Below, piece by piece: positions 40,340 through 52,151 of a stretch of 64,000 nucleotides of DNA. The position numbers and the translations under genes are program-made. Position 1 is the first letter of the stretch, and the number at the start of each line of letters is the position of its first letter. Source of the stretch: Moringa oleifera (lineage: Eukaryota > Streptophyta > Magnoliopsida > Brassicales > Moringaceae); contig JAJFZO010000777.1 of assembly GCA_021397835.1 (NCBI GenBank), positions 932,501 through 996,500 on the forward strand, written 5' to 3'. The notes beneath the pieces are model-generated. The model was not told the DNA's origin. It did not search any database and saw only the letters and a program-made list of their open reading frames with translations.

Positions 40340-41060
40340 ATAACTATTGGTAATCAGATATAAGAAGAAAACGACGGGATCGTGGAAGCATGCAAATGCA
40401 TGCCTTCGAGGCATCCTTATCAAAGCCGAAACAGCTTGCGCACGCTACGCTGAAAATTATTCTCTTTATCAAAAATGCTAACCGGTAATTTTTAAATTTT
40501 AAATTTATTTTTCGGAAAAGCAGCAAATTGCGGATGGAGAAGCAAACGATGTGCACCACGAAAGGGAGGGAAGGTGCTCAGTGCTGAGTACGACGACGCT
40601 GACATGTCGAGGGGGAGGATGTGGCGAGAGATAAAGCTAGATGGGCCCAGAGCGACGTGGCGTGCGGGGGGACCTCTTCTCCATCAAATGTAATCTGCAC
40701 AACATGCGTAGCCATGAAAACAAGCTTTCCAGGGAGAGAGAGGATCCGATCAGATCCGAGCTGATCCGATCGGAGTCATAGTTATGGGTTGGAAGTTGGT
40801 TGGTGGTAGAGAATAGAGAGAGGAGAGACGCTCCAGGTTCGTCTCCTCTTTGCCGACAGCGCTCTTCTTGGGCCCACCCAACTTGCGTCACCTTTGTGTA
40901 CCTATTCTCCTCGGGTCCACATTCTCTGATATTTTCGCTGGAGGGTTGGATACCACGCGGTCAACCTCACTACTCTTCCCCTGCTCCCTCTCCTTGTCTT
41001 TCACCCTACAACGTCATTTCGATATTTGAAAATTTCTCGGTACTTGTGTGTATATATCAC
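40340..41060. other. GC-richer island in the AT-rich region
   Basis: About 700 bp of mixed composition flanked by nearly pure A/T. It contains an ACGTGGC (G-box/ABRE-like) core at about 40655, GATCCGA-type words repeated every 10 bp at 40743, 40753 and 40763, and GA-rich blocks. Open frames on both strands (40637-40891 minus, 40800-41114 plus) have no family features. It could be a distal regulatory element, an old promoter or first exon, or a transposon remnant. Confidence 0.4.
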
Positions 41061-43904
41061 ATCGTCATCTATCATGCACGTCTCCGGCACAAAGATTCAT
41101 ATTTTCCAGGATAACGTATTTCCAGATATTTTTCAAATTCGAATTGTAATCCAAACTTATCTTAAAAGTTAAAATAAAAAATAAATATACAAATTTGAAC
41201 AATATTTTACAGTGACAAACATTCATTAATAATCGTGAAAAATTCAACAATTAGGTTGTGGCATTAATGTTGTGAGTTTGGAGCTGAAGTGAATTGATAA
41301 GGTGAGTGTAGCGAGAAGCATTATTAATAGCAGTTTATATTTGAAACGGGGGGCATGGGGAGAAATCACATAAGAGCCGGATTTCTATGGAACGGAGAGT
41401 AAGACACCACGCACCGTTTCGTCTCGATCGAAGTTGCAATAACATTGACAAGGCACCCAATCATGGGGCCCCGTTATAGCTAAAGCCTACTTCATCCATT
41501 TCGAGGGTACATCATAATTTATCACGACTATTATATCTTTTAATTTAAGACAAAATGTACATTTTTATATTAAATTATAAAATTAAATAATATAAGATTT
41601 TTTTAACTGTCTTATATGAAACATAAAATCATAAAATATCTGTTATTTAGTTGAAACATTAACATATTGATGAAATTAAATATATAATTTATACATTTAT
41701 TTATTTTTCACTAAATTTTAATTCGAATAATAGTGAATATTTAAATATTTTTATTAATGAACTATTTTTACAAATTTTAATAATTTAAAAATAAAAAAGT
41801 TCTAAAATATTTTATGTGTTTAAAAAATTTTGATATCTTCTGTAATGATAACTTGGATACTACTTCACATAAATAAAAAATTTTAATCAATATTTGTTGT
41901 ACAAAATTTTATATTTGAATGTTTTCTAGTTTAAAATTTTTTCAATATAATTCATGAATTGAATTAAATTAAAACATTATATATAATACAATAAATTCAA
42001 GTGATATTTTGGTATGTGAAATAAAAAATATATAATTTATATATTTTTATATGAATGTAACAAAAATCAAAATTAGTAATATTTGAATTAGTTATATCCC
42101 AAGATATACTGTTTATTTTTTAAATTATTTTATTAACTAATATAGAATTACTTAATATATAATTTAAGATTGTGAAGGACTTAATCGTTAAATAATTTCA
42201 ATATAAATATTCTTATAATATAATTTATTTAAAAATATAATTAAATAAACCATAGTAAAACTATGTTAGCCAGCAAACTTAGCTCTCGAGTCTTAGAAGA
42301 GCGAAGACACTGTAAATAATTTATTATGAAGGGACACATGGGATAGGGTGGACTAAGAAAAAACCTGTACTTGAATTTGGCTACTCTATCTTCTTTTAAA
42401 ATATAGATATATATATATTATGTTATTATATATTTATTATTTAATAACAAGATAATAATTTTTTAAAAAAGGAAAAAGTTGGAGATTCTAGAAAGGCTAA
42501 CCAAACACAATAATTAGAGGGGAGGAACATTAACATATGATAGGCATTCCCCCCAAGTTGAGGTCATGATGGTCACGTGACAAGCTAGCTGCCCTTAATT
42601 TTTAGGGTCAGTGACTTAAGTAGGTCGCATATGCTGTGTCGCTCACTCAAAAGCTCACTTGGTCCCCTACCCTCAACAACTTAAGACCCTGTTTGGCTCT
42701 CTCTCTAAAAATACAATAAACTTGCATCGGGAAGCACCGTTAGAGGATATGATTTTCTTCTGGTTGGGGGTTGTTTGGGGAGGCGAGTGAGTGGGTCAGG
42801 ACTCGGGACTCAAAAATAATTAAAAATTAGAGAGAAGCCAAACAAACAGGAAAGAGAAAAGAGAAAACCCTAGGGCGAGTACCGATGTGGGATAGAGGGG
42901 CATAAAAAAACAAAGGTTTAATTTTTTTGGGGGGTAGGGGTTTTATGCTCGAAAGCAGTGTCTGTGTAATCCCAAAGGCATGTCTTATCAGCTTTTGTTA
43001 TTTGGTCAAAATAAAACCAGTGATCTTCAATGAGCCAACCATGCCTGTCCTTTCACCCCCAACCTTTGTCTCCCTATTTATTACTGTAACCACCTTCACC
43101 ATGCGCAGATAATATGCTTTTAATTTTAATTATTTTATAAAAAGTTCACAATTTTAAGAATTGTAAATATTTAAATATAAAATAAATCACAACAAAATAA
43201 CAAATAATTAAAAAAATTAAAAAAGATTTTAGTCTTTATTTTTACATGACTTGAAGTCTATAAAATGTTAAAATTAAAAAGATAAATTTAAAATGTTTAA
43301 GATAGTACTTTTGTTTTTCAATCAAATATGTTTGTATTTCCTAAAATTTTGTATACAAAATTTTAATTTCATTTGATCTAAATATATTTTTAATAAATTA
43401 TTCAAATAAAAATTATTTACTATTTAAAATAATGTAAGAAATATATTTCATAAAAAATTATAGCATCAATTATTTAAAAACTTTATATTATCAAACATTT
43501 AATTGAGTTTTTAATATTTCAACAATAAAATATTTTTAATTTTTATGCAATTGTTAAAATAAACATTTAATTTAAATTAAATTTAAAATTTATGTGTAAA
43601 ATTAATTATAAAAAATTATGAAATTTTGTTTATTTATTTTATTTTATTATTATTATTTAACTACATCAAAATGAGCTTAAACCGTTATTACTGTGTGGGT
43701 TGCGACTTAAGTGGGAGTTAGAGCTGAAAGCACTCATGGCGTCCATTAGCCATGCGGGTGGGCAACGCCCGGTGAAAATACAACAACGCTTTTGGGAAGA
43801 AGAAAGAGCTTGTTTATATTATTATGCCTGCAGAAGATGACAAACAATCTTAAAATATATAAATCCAAGCCACGGATTGGAAACCCCGAGAAGGTTTAAT
43901 TCTA

Positions 43905-44300
43905 TGCATATAACACCTAGAGCTCCTTATATTATACGATTATAAACTATATAATATGATATCCTATACATGCCTACGGTCTACCCTTAATTATTTTGAT
44001 TAACCGGACGCTTTATTTGAGACGGTGAAAACCCATGTTTTGGCCTTGGCATTAATCCTGGGGGCATTTTTGTTATTTACCGATTCCTAATTGGTCGAAA
44101 CCCACACATGTAACACTTAGAGGTCCTTGTATTATTCCATAGCAAATCATATGATATAATATCCTATACATGCTTATGGTCCACCCTCACTTTATTAAAG
44201 ATGCTGAAAACCCGCGTTTGCCCGTGTGATTTGAACCTAAAAAATTGTTAACCCTACGGTGTTTTGGTAATTTGATGATTCCTAATCGTTTAGGTTTATT
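43905..44300. repeat. 200-bp tandem duplication
   Basis: Two diverged units of about 200 bp share in order TAACACxTAGAG, TCCTxxTATTAT, ATATCCTATACATGC, GGTCxACCCT, GAAAACCC and GATTCCTAAT. TAACACCTAG at 43911-43920 matches TAACACTTAG at 44111-44120, exactly 200 bp apart. The units are not coding. The second unit ends near CCTAATCGTTTAGG. Confidence 0.85.
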
Positions 44301-45239
44301 ACCACATGACTCTAGGTGAATAGTTAACCAATTTGTTATTATTCAAAGGTTTATGTCACATGCAAAGGGTAAAAAGCTTGATTAGATAAATGATTAATGT
44401 GGGATTCTTATGTTCACATATCCTAAAAAATAATAATTTCGGGCGCAATTACCGAATATTCGCACGCATTCGACCAGTCCGATTATAGTATTCGGGTTGC
44501 TTCTTGCTTCGGCATTCCAGCGCCATGTGAGGAAATCTCGGGATCGAATCCGTCTGCATTTTGTTTTTCCATTTCATCAGATCTTACCTAACTCAGCTAA
44601 TTTAATTTTGAATACTCAAAATCATTCCAAAGGATTTTATAATTTTATAAATTATTATTTATTTTAATTACAATTATATAAATTTATTTTAAAATAAATA
44701 TTTTAATATTTATTTATGTTATCAATTAAATTTTTATATTTTAAAAATAATAAATTTAATTTTAATAATTTAAATTAAATTAAATTAAATCATAATTTAA
44801 ATGATTATAAAAAATTAAAAAATATTTTTATTATTAAAATATCTCAACAATAATTCAAATGAGCTAGGTTACTTAATTTCAGGTTCATCTATTAAATTTG
44901 AATTAAATTTTGATATAATATACATTTTTTATGAATTTTTAAAATTTTTGACATAATAAATTTTTAAAAATATATTTTCAATACTCAAAAATTTATGAAT
45001 TTTTTTTGACTGTAACTCAAACATTTGTTTATATTAAAAAAAATTAAATCAATATTTATTGTATAAAATCTTTAATTTGAATATTCTTAATTTTTAAATT
45101 TTTTTATAATATTTAAGTTATACTAAATTGATAAATAAACGTTTAAATTTGTTATTTTTTAAATACAATAATTTGATTGATAATATAAAGTAAATATTAA
45201 TATTTTATATTTTTTATTTTTATAAATATATTATAATCA

Positions 45240-45600
45240 ATGATTGAAAAAACAATTTTTTTGAGATCAAAATATATTTTAAGTTATATTGAAACGATTT
45301 GATTGATTTATATTTGATATAAAATTGTTTAAAAATTAATATTAAAAATATATAAAACCAAATCATTGAAATAATTTAAAATCTTATAATTTTTTTTAAA
45401 AAATATAATGTTATTGTTACTATAAAAAAACATTTTATGAGATCAAAATGTATTTAAACCTATATCAAAACGAATTAACTGCTGATAAAACTTAACAATG
45501 AAAAAAATTAATTAATTGTATTAAATCGAATTGATTGATTTATATTTGACATTAAATTGCTGATAAATTAACAATAAAAAAACGGATTTTTTAATGGAAA
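45240..45600. repeat. Diverged AT-rich duplication
   Basis: The block GAGATCAAAATATATTT (about 45263) recurs as GAGATCAAAATGTATTT (about 45439). The block GATTGATTTATATTTGA (about 45300) recurs at about 45533. Both pairs keep the same order, so this is a local duplication with a period of roughly 180-230 bp and unequal insertions. Confidence 0.65.
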
Positions 45601-47119
45601 ATCAAAATCAGACATAAGAAAATAAAAAAAATAAAATTAAACAAAAGATAATATTTAACATTTTGAGCTAAGTAGGATTAAAAGAAGTTGCAAGTTGCAT
45701 GCTATAAATTAGAGGCAGGAAAAGACCAAATCGGCTTTATGTTTCGCAAGCACGTGCTGGCCCATAACCTTTCTAGGAGAACATTTGTTTAATGGGGTAG
45801 AAGCAACAAGCTCCCAACAAAGATTAATGCGTAACACATGCAAGACAAAAGGAGTTAGTATCTTTTGATCCTCACGTTTGCTTGCTCTTAGTTGAATTAC
45901 ACCCCAACCTTAATTTAGTAATTCTCTCTCTCTCTCGTAAAAAAAAAATCATGTTCATGATCAGATTTACTTTTATTGTTTGGGGAAGTATGCTCATGAT
46001 CACGTAATGAAATAATTAATGCATAAAGACCATTGTTTTTATTTTATTATGTTTTATATTTTTTTGTAAATATTAATTTTTTAATTATATGTACTTAAAT
46101 TAAAATTTTAATCTGTCGATTAAATTAATTATATATTTATTTTTAACTTGATTTATTTTAAAAATCAATATATTTTTATTATTAAAATATTTAAAAAACA
46201 ACTCAAATAAAATTTCATTCATTTTGAATTAATATCTTAAATTCAAATAACTTTTAATTCATGAATTATTTTTTTAAAAAATTTTGAATTATAATTTTAT
46301 TTGTAAAATTATTTTATATTTTTTAATGATAATTAAAGTAATATTTTTTTACATTAATTTACAAAAAAATTAATTTAAATATTATTAATTAAAAAATTTG
46401 AATAAAATTCAAGTTAACTCAAATCTGGAGATAATTCATCCAAATGATACTTGGAAGTGTGAAAAAGGTGAAATTTTTTTTAAAAATATTTATTCTACTA
46501 CTTGTGAAATACTAGAATTATGTTAGAAAGAAATTAATAATTGGGCTTAGTTGTGTGTTTCTGTTGGGTTAATAAGAGAGTCTAATTACCCGACGAAAAT
46601 GCCCAATTGGAGGCCCATTTAAAGTGTGTGAAGCGAAAATCGTACGGTGTCTCTGGTAAGCCGAGGGAAGAGATGAGGTGGACAGAAAAGCCGTGGGCTT
46701 GCATGAGAATAGTTAAGGCCGGAAGGAAGAGGTCGAGGGCTCGTCGGAGTTTCAACTCTTTGGTCCATTTAGTAATGGGGACACTGCGTCTGTCATGAGA
46801 TCTACTGCCTCTCGGGTCGGGGAGAAATGTATCAGTCCTTTTCGGGTGAAAAATTGGACTTCAGCTTTTATTTTCACTTTCTACTTTGTGAGAATGAGTT
46901 TTCCTTGGGTTTCTCAAAATCTTGAGTAACTTTGGGCTTTTTTAAAATTTTGGCATTTACAGGTAATTTTCTGTTCCTGTTTCTTCTTTTGAGGGTAATC
47001 GTGAAAATTAGGGTTAGGGATTTGTGGTGATTGGAAAGATTGGGAATTTTAGGGTTTGTGGAGCAGGTAGGGGTTTTTTTTAGGGTTTTGGGGAATCGGG
47101 GATTTAGGGGTTCGCTAGA

Positions 47120-48586
47120 ATGGAATCTGAACAAGCCAAGTTGTTCGTGGGAGGCATTTCTCGGGATACAGACGAAGAGACCCTGAAAGAGCACTTCAGC
47201 AAATACGGTTTAGTATCAGGCTCAGCGGTAGCTAAGGACCGAATCACCAAAAGCCCTAGGTGTTTTGGCTTTATTTGGTTCTCTGATTCTTCCTCCGCTG
47301 ATAAAGCTCTTCATGACACTCATTTTATACAGGGAAGAAAGGTGAGTTTAAGCATCCTTTTGAGTTATTTTTTTTTTTTCAAAGAACTTCTGGACATATT
47401 GTTATATTCATCCTTTGGTTGCTATTAGTGAAGAAAGAACTGGAAAATTTGGTCCTTTTTTATTGTTTTTTCTTTTAGTGCAACTGGACAGATTGCTTTA
47501 AGTTTTACTTTCCTGCATTTGGTTGTAAAGTAATGGGAGTCAATTTCTTCTTAAACACCATGTTTCTTTGCTAAACAATTTTTGAAAAAATGAGGTCGCC
47601 TCTTGAAAATGAGCACTGAGTTATATTTCTGCCTCATGAAAATGCTTTGTTGTTGTATAATCCACTAATTCGTCTTTTTGCAGGTAGAAGTGAAAAAAGC
47701 CATACCCAGAAGTGAACAACACCACAACCAACAGCAACAACCCAGAAAACAACAGAATAGTGAAACTGTTAAGAATAATAGCAATGGTAACATCAATAGT
47801 CAGTTTAGAACTAAAAAGATATTTGTTGGGGGTTTATCACCTAGTCTAACTGAGGAAGAGTTCAAGGATTACTTTGAGAGGTTTGGTAGAACAACGGATG
47901 TAGTTGTGATGCATGACAGTGTTACAAACCGGCCTAGGGGCTTTGGGTTTGTTACTTTTGAGTCAGAGGAGTCTGTTGAGAATGCTATGCAGAATAGCTT
48001 TCATGAGTTGAAGAGTAGGACGGTGGAGGTCAAGAGGGCTGTTCCTAAAGAGGAAATGAATTTAAGTAACACTAATCATAACGCAAGGTTTGGTGTAGGA
48101 AGAGGGTCTCCTCATGATAGTCATCAACATTGTGAGCACCCTCCTAAAAGTCCTGGATATGGGATGTTCTCAGGTTATGCTCCTCTTACGGGTTGCAGCA
48201 GTGTTGGAGGATTTCTTTATGGAACAGGTCCTTATGGCTGTGGGTTCCCTATAATGGTGTCTGGTAGGATGGGTTATGGGGTGTCTCCACTTACCCTTGG
48301 GAGCAGTTGGTACACTCCCATGGTACCTGGAGTTGTTTATCCTGCTTACGTGAATGGTGGTTATGGTCTCATGGGAAGGGTGGCTGATGGGAACAACGCA
48401 ATACAAGGCCCTGCAGTGAATAGGAAATTGAATTGGATTCTTGAGGGCGATGAAAATCTGCCAGTTAATGCCTCATCACCTCAGTTGGACGGTATAAAAT
48501 TGGATGTTGATTCTTTGGGTTTAAATAAAAGTAGTGGGGATGCTTCTAGTGAACAGGACCAGAGAGGTCTTGCTGGAAAACTTTAG
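47120..48586 (+). CDS. Two-RRM RNA-binding protein (hnRNP/Musashi-like)
   Basis: RNA-binding protein of the plant hnRNP A/B-like group, expected in nuclear mRNA processing or transport. Two exons, 47120-47341 and 47684-48586, give 374 aa. The GT donor at 47342 and the cag acceptor at 47681-47683 join in phase 0. RRM1 (about 7-80) has RNP2 LFVGGI and RNP1 RCFGFIWF. The intron sits at the end of RRM1, before VEVKKAIPR. A Q/N-rich linker follows (about 84-107). RRM2 (about 110-187) has RNP2 IFVGGL and RNP1 RGFGFVTF, ending TVEVKRAVPKEEM. The C-terminal half is G/Y/P-rich without charge clusters. RRM1's RNP1 has Cys where most members have Gly (RCFGF against RGFGF). The ATG at 47120 gives the usual acidic MESEQAKLFVGG start. 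Confidence 0.93.
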
Positions 48587-49925
48587 TCTTCACCTGTAGA
48601 TGTTTCTCAGATAACTACTCTGTCGCGTTTCTTGTGGCCATTGATGGCTTGGTAAATTCTTTCACTGAATGGCTTGGGGCTGGCTTAACCATCGCTGTTT
48701 AGATGTCTTATCTTTTAGGTTTAGTTTCTGTGGTAAATGTGGTTGGTTGCCATGTCATTTTTAGTTTTAGCATTCCAGTACAGGATTCAGCCCCCTGTAA
48801 TATAAGTGCTTTCTTATCTGACTTCGCATTGTGTTTTTCACCTTTCTACTTGGTTTACGCGCATAACAAAATGATAAATAACTCAGGATAAGATTTGTGG
48901 TTGCTTCTACACATCAATATTGTTGTTTTATCTCTTATTGCTCTAATTTTTGTTCCCTCTGAAGTTATTTTTGTGTAACCAGGTATATTAGTGATATAGC
49001 TGGTCTTCCATTCTTTTCCTCCCCGTCACTCCCCGCTGTAAGAAAGAACTTCCATTTTTCCTCATATCAGTGGTTTGGTTTGACTGCTGTTTGATTACTG
49101 TAGCAATGCAAGTTTTACTGCATTTTATCTCGGCAGTGTTAGGCTCTGCCAATGAGCTTGTAGAGTGTTTCCCTTTGTCAATGGCCTCGTGAGTTTAGTG
49201 TTGCACAGGCTGTGGATTCAGGAATTACGTTAATTTCCAGACTCAAAATCCTGAGGAATTTATGGCTTCAATGGAGATCAGTGTTGATGGAATAATGTTT
49301 GTTTGTTTGCATGATTGCTATGCGACGCCATCTCATGGAATATAGGAAGGTACCATTGGGCGTTTTGATGCCATGTGTCTGAGTTATATGGCCCATTCTC
49401 CATAGCATCAGCATGCCTTCTTAATGTTATCTGTAGTCGGATATCCTTGGCTTCTCCATGAGCAGCCCTTTTTATTTTAATTAACTTTAGTAATAATAAG
49501 TGATTGATCTAGTCTGAGTGGGGTTGGGTGTGCTTTCCAGCTGGATATTGCACTCCATTGTTTCATCCTCTTAGTTCAAGAGAGGGAAGCAGGAACGCCA
49601 TTTTGTTGCAGATGCCAAGCGTTGCCCCTTGCCGTACTTCTCATTTTCATAAGAAAATTTGAGGCTTATAGTCAAAAAGGAAATAGTATTAATTTCAAAA
49701 CCCGAAAGAAAAATGTACTTAGTTTCTTTGGCCCTGAAATTGTGTTTAAAATTGGAAGCCAAAGGGGAAATAAAGGAAAAGTTGTATTATTTCCATATTG
49801 GCCTCTGCTGCTGTCTGCTGCCTGCTGCCTGCTGCCAACAGGAGGCAGAAACTATCAACCTTACTTTTGGGAGGTGAGAAGCGGGACTTGTGGCCTAAAA
49901 TCAAACGCAAACAAGATACAGAGAA
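48587..49925. other. Intergenic region, RRM gene to DUF3054 gene
   Basis: It holds the 3' UTR of the RNA-binding protein gene and the promoter of the DUF3054 gene. A short CTGCTG/CCTGCTG-type repeat lies at about 49805-49840. The open frame running from 49622 across the next start codon is in a different frame from DUF3054 and has no family features. Confidence 0.6.
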
Positions 49926-52151
49926 ATGCTAGTCCTGAGCACCCCAAGCGGAGCTCTGTCAGCCAGGAGATGTGCTCTGTCATCCCCGTCACCTCTCAAA
50001 TTCATAACGAAGTCAAATTCAACTCCTTTCTCTTACGCCAATCCTAGTGCTCAATTCGCTCGGCGATCGAAACGATGCGTTAATCTCACTGTCGTTAAAG
50101 CCGATGGTGGTGTTGATTCTAGCTCTGCAGCTAAACCACCATTCTCGAGCTCGCCTACATCTTCCCAGGCTCCTTTTAGCAATGATGACACTGTTCTCGT
50201 TGGTCAAGATAACGTTCCTCTGGAGGGCGTTATCCAATTCGAGAAACCCAATTCCTCTGCTCGTCTAGACAAATGGGGGTAACTTCCAAACGCTTTTTCT
50301 ATATTTGATATATACTTTTGAAGCTAGGGTAACGTAATTCTTGGCAATTGTATCAGGCGTGTGGCTTTACTAGCTGGAGGAGATGTGTTAGCTCTGCTGT
50401 TGTTCTCAGCAATTGGAAGATTCAGTCATGGTTTCCCTGTTTTCAGCATCGACACTCTGCATACAGCTGATCCTTTTGTTGCCGGTAAGCTCTTCTTCTT
50501 CTTGTTTTATTTTATTTTTTTTAATTTTTGGGGGAGGGGGAAAGTGTTTGTTGAGTGGTTGTACTATCTGGCTTGAAGTTGAACTTGAGCAGACCTGTTG
50601 TTTGGCGGTTTCTGACAAAAGAAGATGAATGTGGTTTATAGGGTGGTTTTTGAGTGCATACTTCCTTGGAGGTTATGCCGAGGATGGTCGTGGAATGAAT
50701 GGTCTTTCCAAGGCTCTTGCTGCTGCTGCTAAATCGTGGGCTCTTGGGATTCCGGTAACTTTCAATATTAGTGCCTATAGTTCTTGTAGCTGTTACTGAA
50801 ATTTTGAGGTTTTACAATAGGATGCAAAGCTTCTTCGTGAATATCTCACAAATGCTCTTTATATATTTGATTTCATCAGTTTTTAATTAATAATATCTTC
50901 TCTTTTTCCAGATGCTGTAATTGTAGATTTTCAAAACAAAGAGTTGCAAACTGTCTTCCATTAAAAGAAATATTGTAATTTATTCAAAGAATTGAATGAA
51001 TTTGCCTCCTTAGGTTAAACAGGAGGAAAGATTTTTATCATTTTTAATTGTGTGTCAATCTCAATAATCTTCAACCATGTAGTTCAGTAGCGTATGCTGT
51101 AGGTTGGAACTACATAAGGGGCTACTATTAGGTATTATGCTAGCTCTTTATAGCAATGTTGGCTGGTGAAGAAAAAGTTGGCATTGTCAACATTAATTGT
51201 TGCTGGTGATCAACCCATCATAAACAACGCTTCTGTTTTAATCTTTTAATTTGCAATTACATCTTTTAATATTGATTTTATTTATCTTTTGTTTCCATGC
51301 ATTATATTCTGGTTTTTTAGCATATGTTTTAAGAACATATGATTGGTGAACTTGGTGGATTACAACTGACTGGTTCTTTTTCACTTTCATTACAGCCTGA
51401 TCAATTCTAATGTATCCTTTTTTACTTCTTTCACAGCTGGGTTTAATTATTAGGGCAGCAACATCAGGTCATGTTCCTCCATATGAATTTATGTTAGTGA
51501 CAATGGGAACTACAGCTTTCTTGCTTATCGGATGGAGAGCACTGATAGTCAGCATTATTCCCAATGAAACGAGCAAGAAGAATGATGTATATCGGCGTGG
51601 CAATCCGTTTGAACTATTCGAGGTGTGAAATAATTTTCCTGCTTAACCGGAAGTTCTAAACTCAAAACAGTTTTGACTTAATAATGCATATTCTTTATGA
51701 AGATCTCGTTATTTCTCTAGTATGACTATGAGTGACAGCTTGTTTGTATGACAGACACTTCACGATTAAGTTTCTTGTATATTTACATATCTAAAAATTG
51801 GAAGCCTGCTAAGTGCTGAAATAAAACAAGATCTAAAATTTTCTTTCCTCTGAGCTTATGGTTGCTGCTCTATAACTCAATATAGTCGGGAGATTTTCTG
51901 AGAATTATCTATTTTTGCAACTCTTTTGTTGTTTATTTCAAACGATGAGATTCCAAGGAAACCAAAGTCTATTCCATACCCTTTTTCTATATATATATAT
52001 ATATATATTCTAACTGTGGTTGAGAATGCATATTCCTTTTGGCTTTAGAATTAGGTTTCTCATTCTATGAACATGCTGAAACAGAGATCCTTGATATATG
52101 ATTGTTATTATGTCTTTGCAGTTGCTGACATCCCTTGTACGGAGGTGGTGA
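49926..52151 (+). CDS. Chloroplast DUF3054 membrane protein
   Basis: DUF3054 family protein shared by plants and bacteria, function unknown. Five exons give 269 aa: 49926-50278, 50357-50484, 50642-50754, 51437-51622, 52122-52151. All junctions are in phase and the last exon is only ten codons (LLTSLVRRW plus stop). The first 60 or so residues are rich in S, A, R and K with few acids (MLVLSTPSGALSARRCALSS), as in a chloroplast transit peptide. Four hydrophobic segments follow: about 119-140 (VALLAGGDVLALLLFSAIGR), 158-175 (PFVAGWFLSAYFLGGYA), 190-208 (SWALGIPLGLIIRAATSG) and 212-238 (PPYEFMLVTMGTTAFLLIGW). The tail is short and basic. A thylakoid or envelope location is inferred. Confidence 0.88.
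51988..52009. repeat. (AT)n microsatellite
   Basis: About ten AT units in the last intron of the DUF3054 gene. Confidence 0.9.

Larger units (their letters stand above)
37540..46400 (+). repeat. Dispersed, diverged AT-rich repeat family
   Basis: At least five or six stretches, all in the same orientation, share the same order of words: ATTAAAATATTT, AATTCAAATGA-like, TTTTTAAAATTTTGA, TTTAAAAAATTT, TGTGATGATAGTTT-like, AATCAATATTTGTTGTA-like, then ATAATATTTAAATT. Approximate copies: 37540-37990, 38395-38790, 39530-39960, 41660-42060, 44640-45190, 46090-46400. The best pair is 39690-39815 with 44910-45030. Composition bias can create false similarity, but the shared order over several hundred bases argues for real homology. 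The element type is unknown. Confidence 0.5.
36500..47119. other. AT-rich gene-poor intergenic region
   Basis: About 10.6 kb of mostly A/T sequence between GRF and the RNA-binding protein gene. No convincing coding exon is present. It contains a diverged AT-rich repeat family, a GC-richer island at 40340-41060, a 200-bp tandem duplication at 43905-44300, a second AT-rich duplication at 45240-45600 and a few islands of normal composition (about 42480-43110, 43680-44560, 45660-45960). The end near 46600-47119 should include the promoter and leader of the downstream gene. Confidence 0.7.

Noticed and set aside
40637..41114. Open frames on both strands in the GC-richer island
   Set aside because: No recognisable domain, no splice-site support, and the plus-strand one does not start with ATG.
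44541..44551. GGATCGAATCC, resembling a tRNA/SINE B box
   Set aside because: One mismatch to the B-box consensus, but no A box or tRNA fold could be found upstream.
46607..46798. 63-codon basic + strand frame upstream of the RRM gene
   Set aside because: No family features; arginine and lysine bias follows from local AG-rich composition.
49622..50047. 141-codon + strand frame overlapping the DUF3054 start
   Set aside because: Different frame from DUF3054 exon 1, no family features, and it ends inside that exon.
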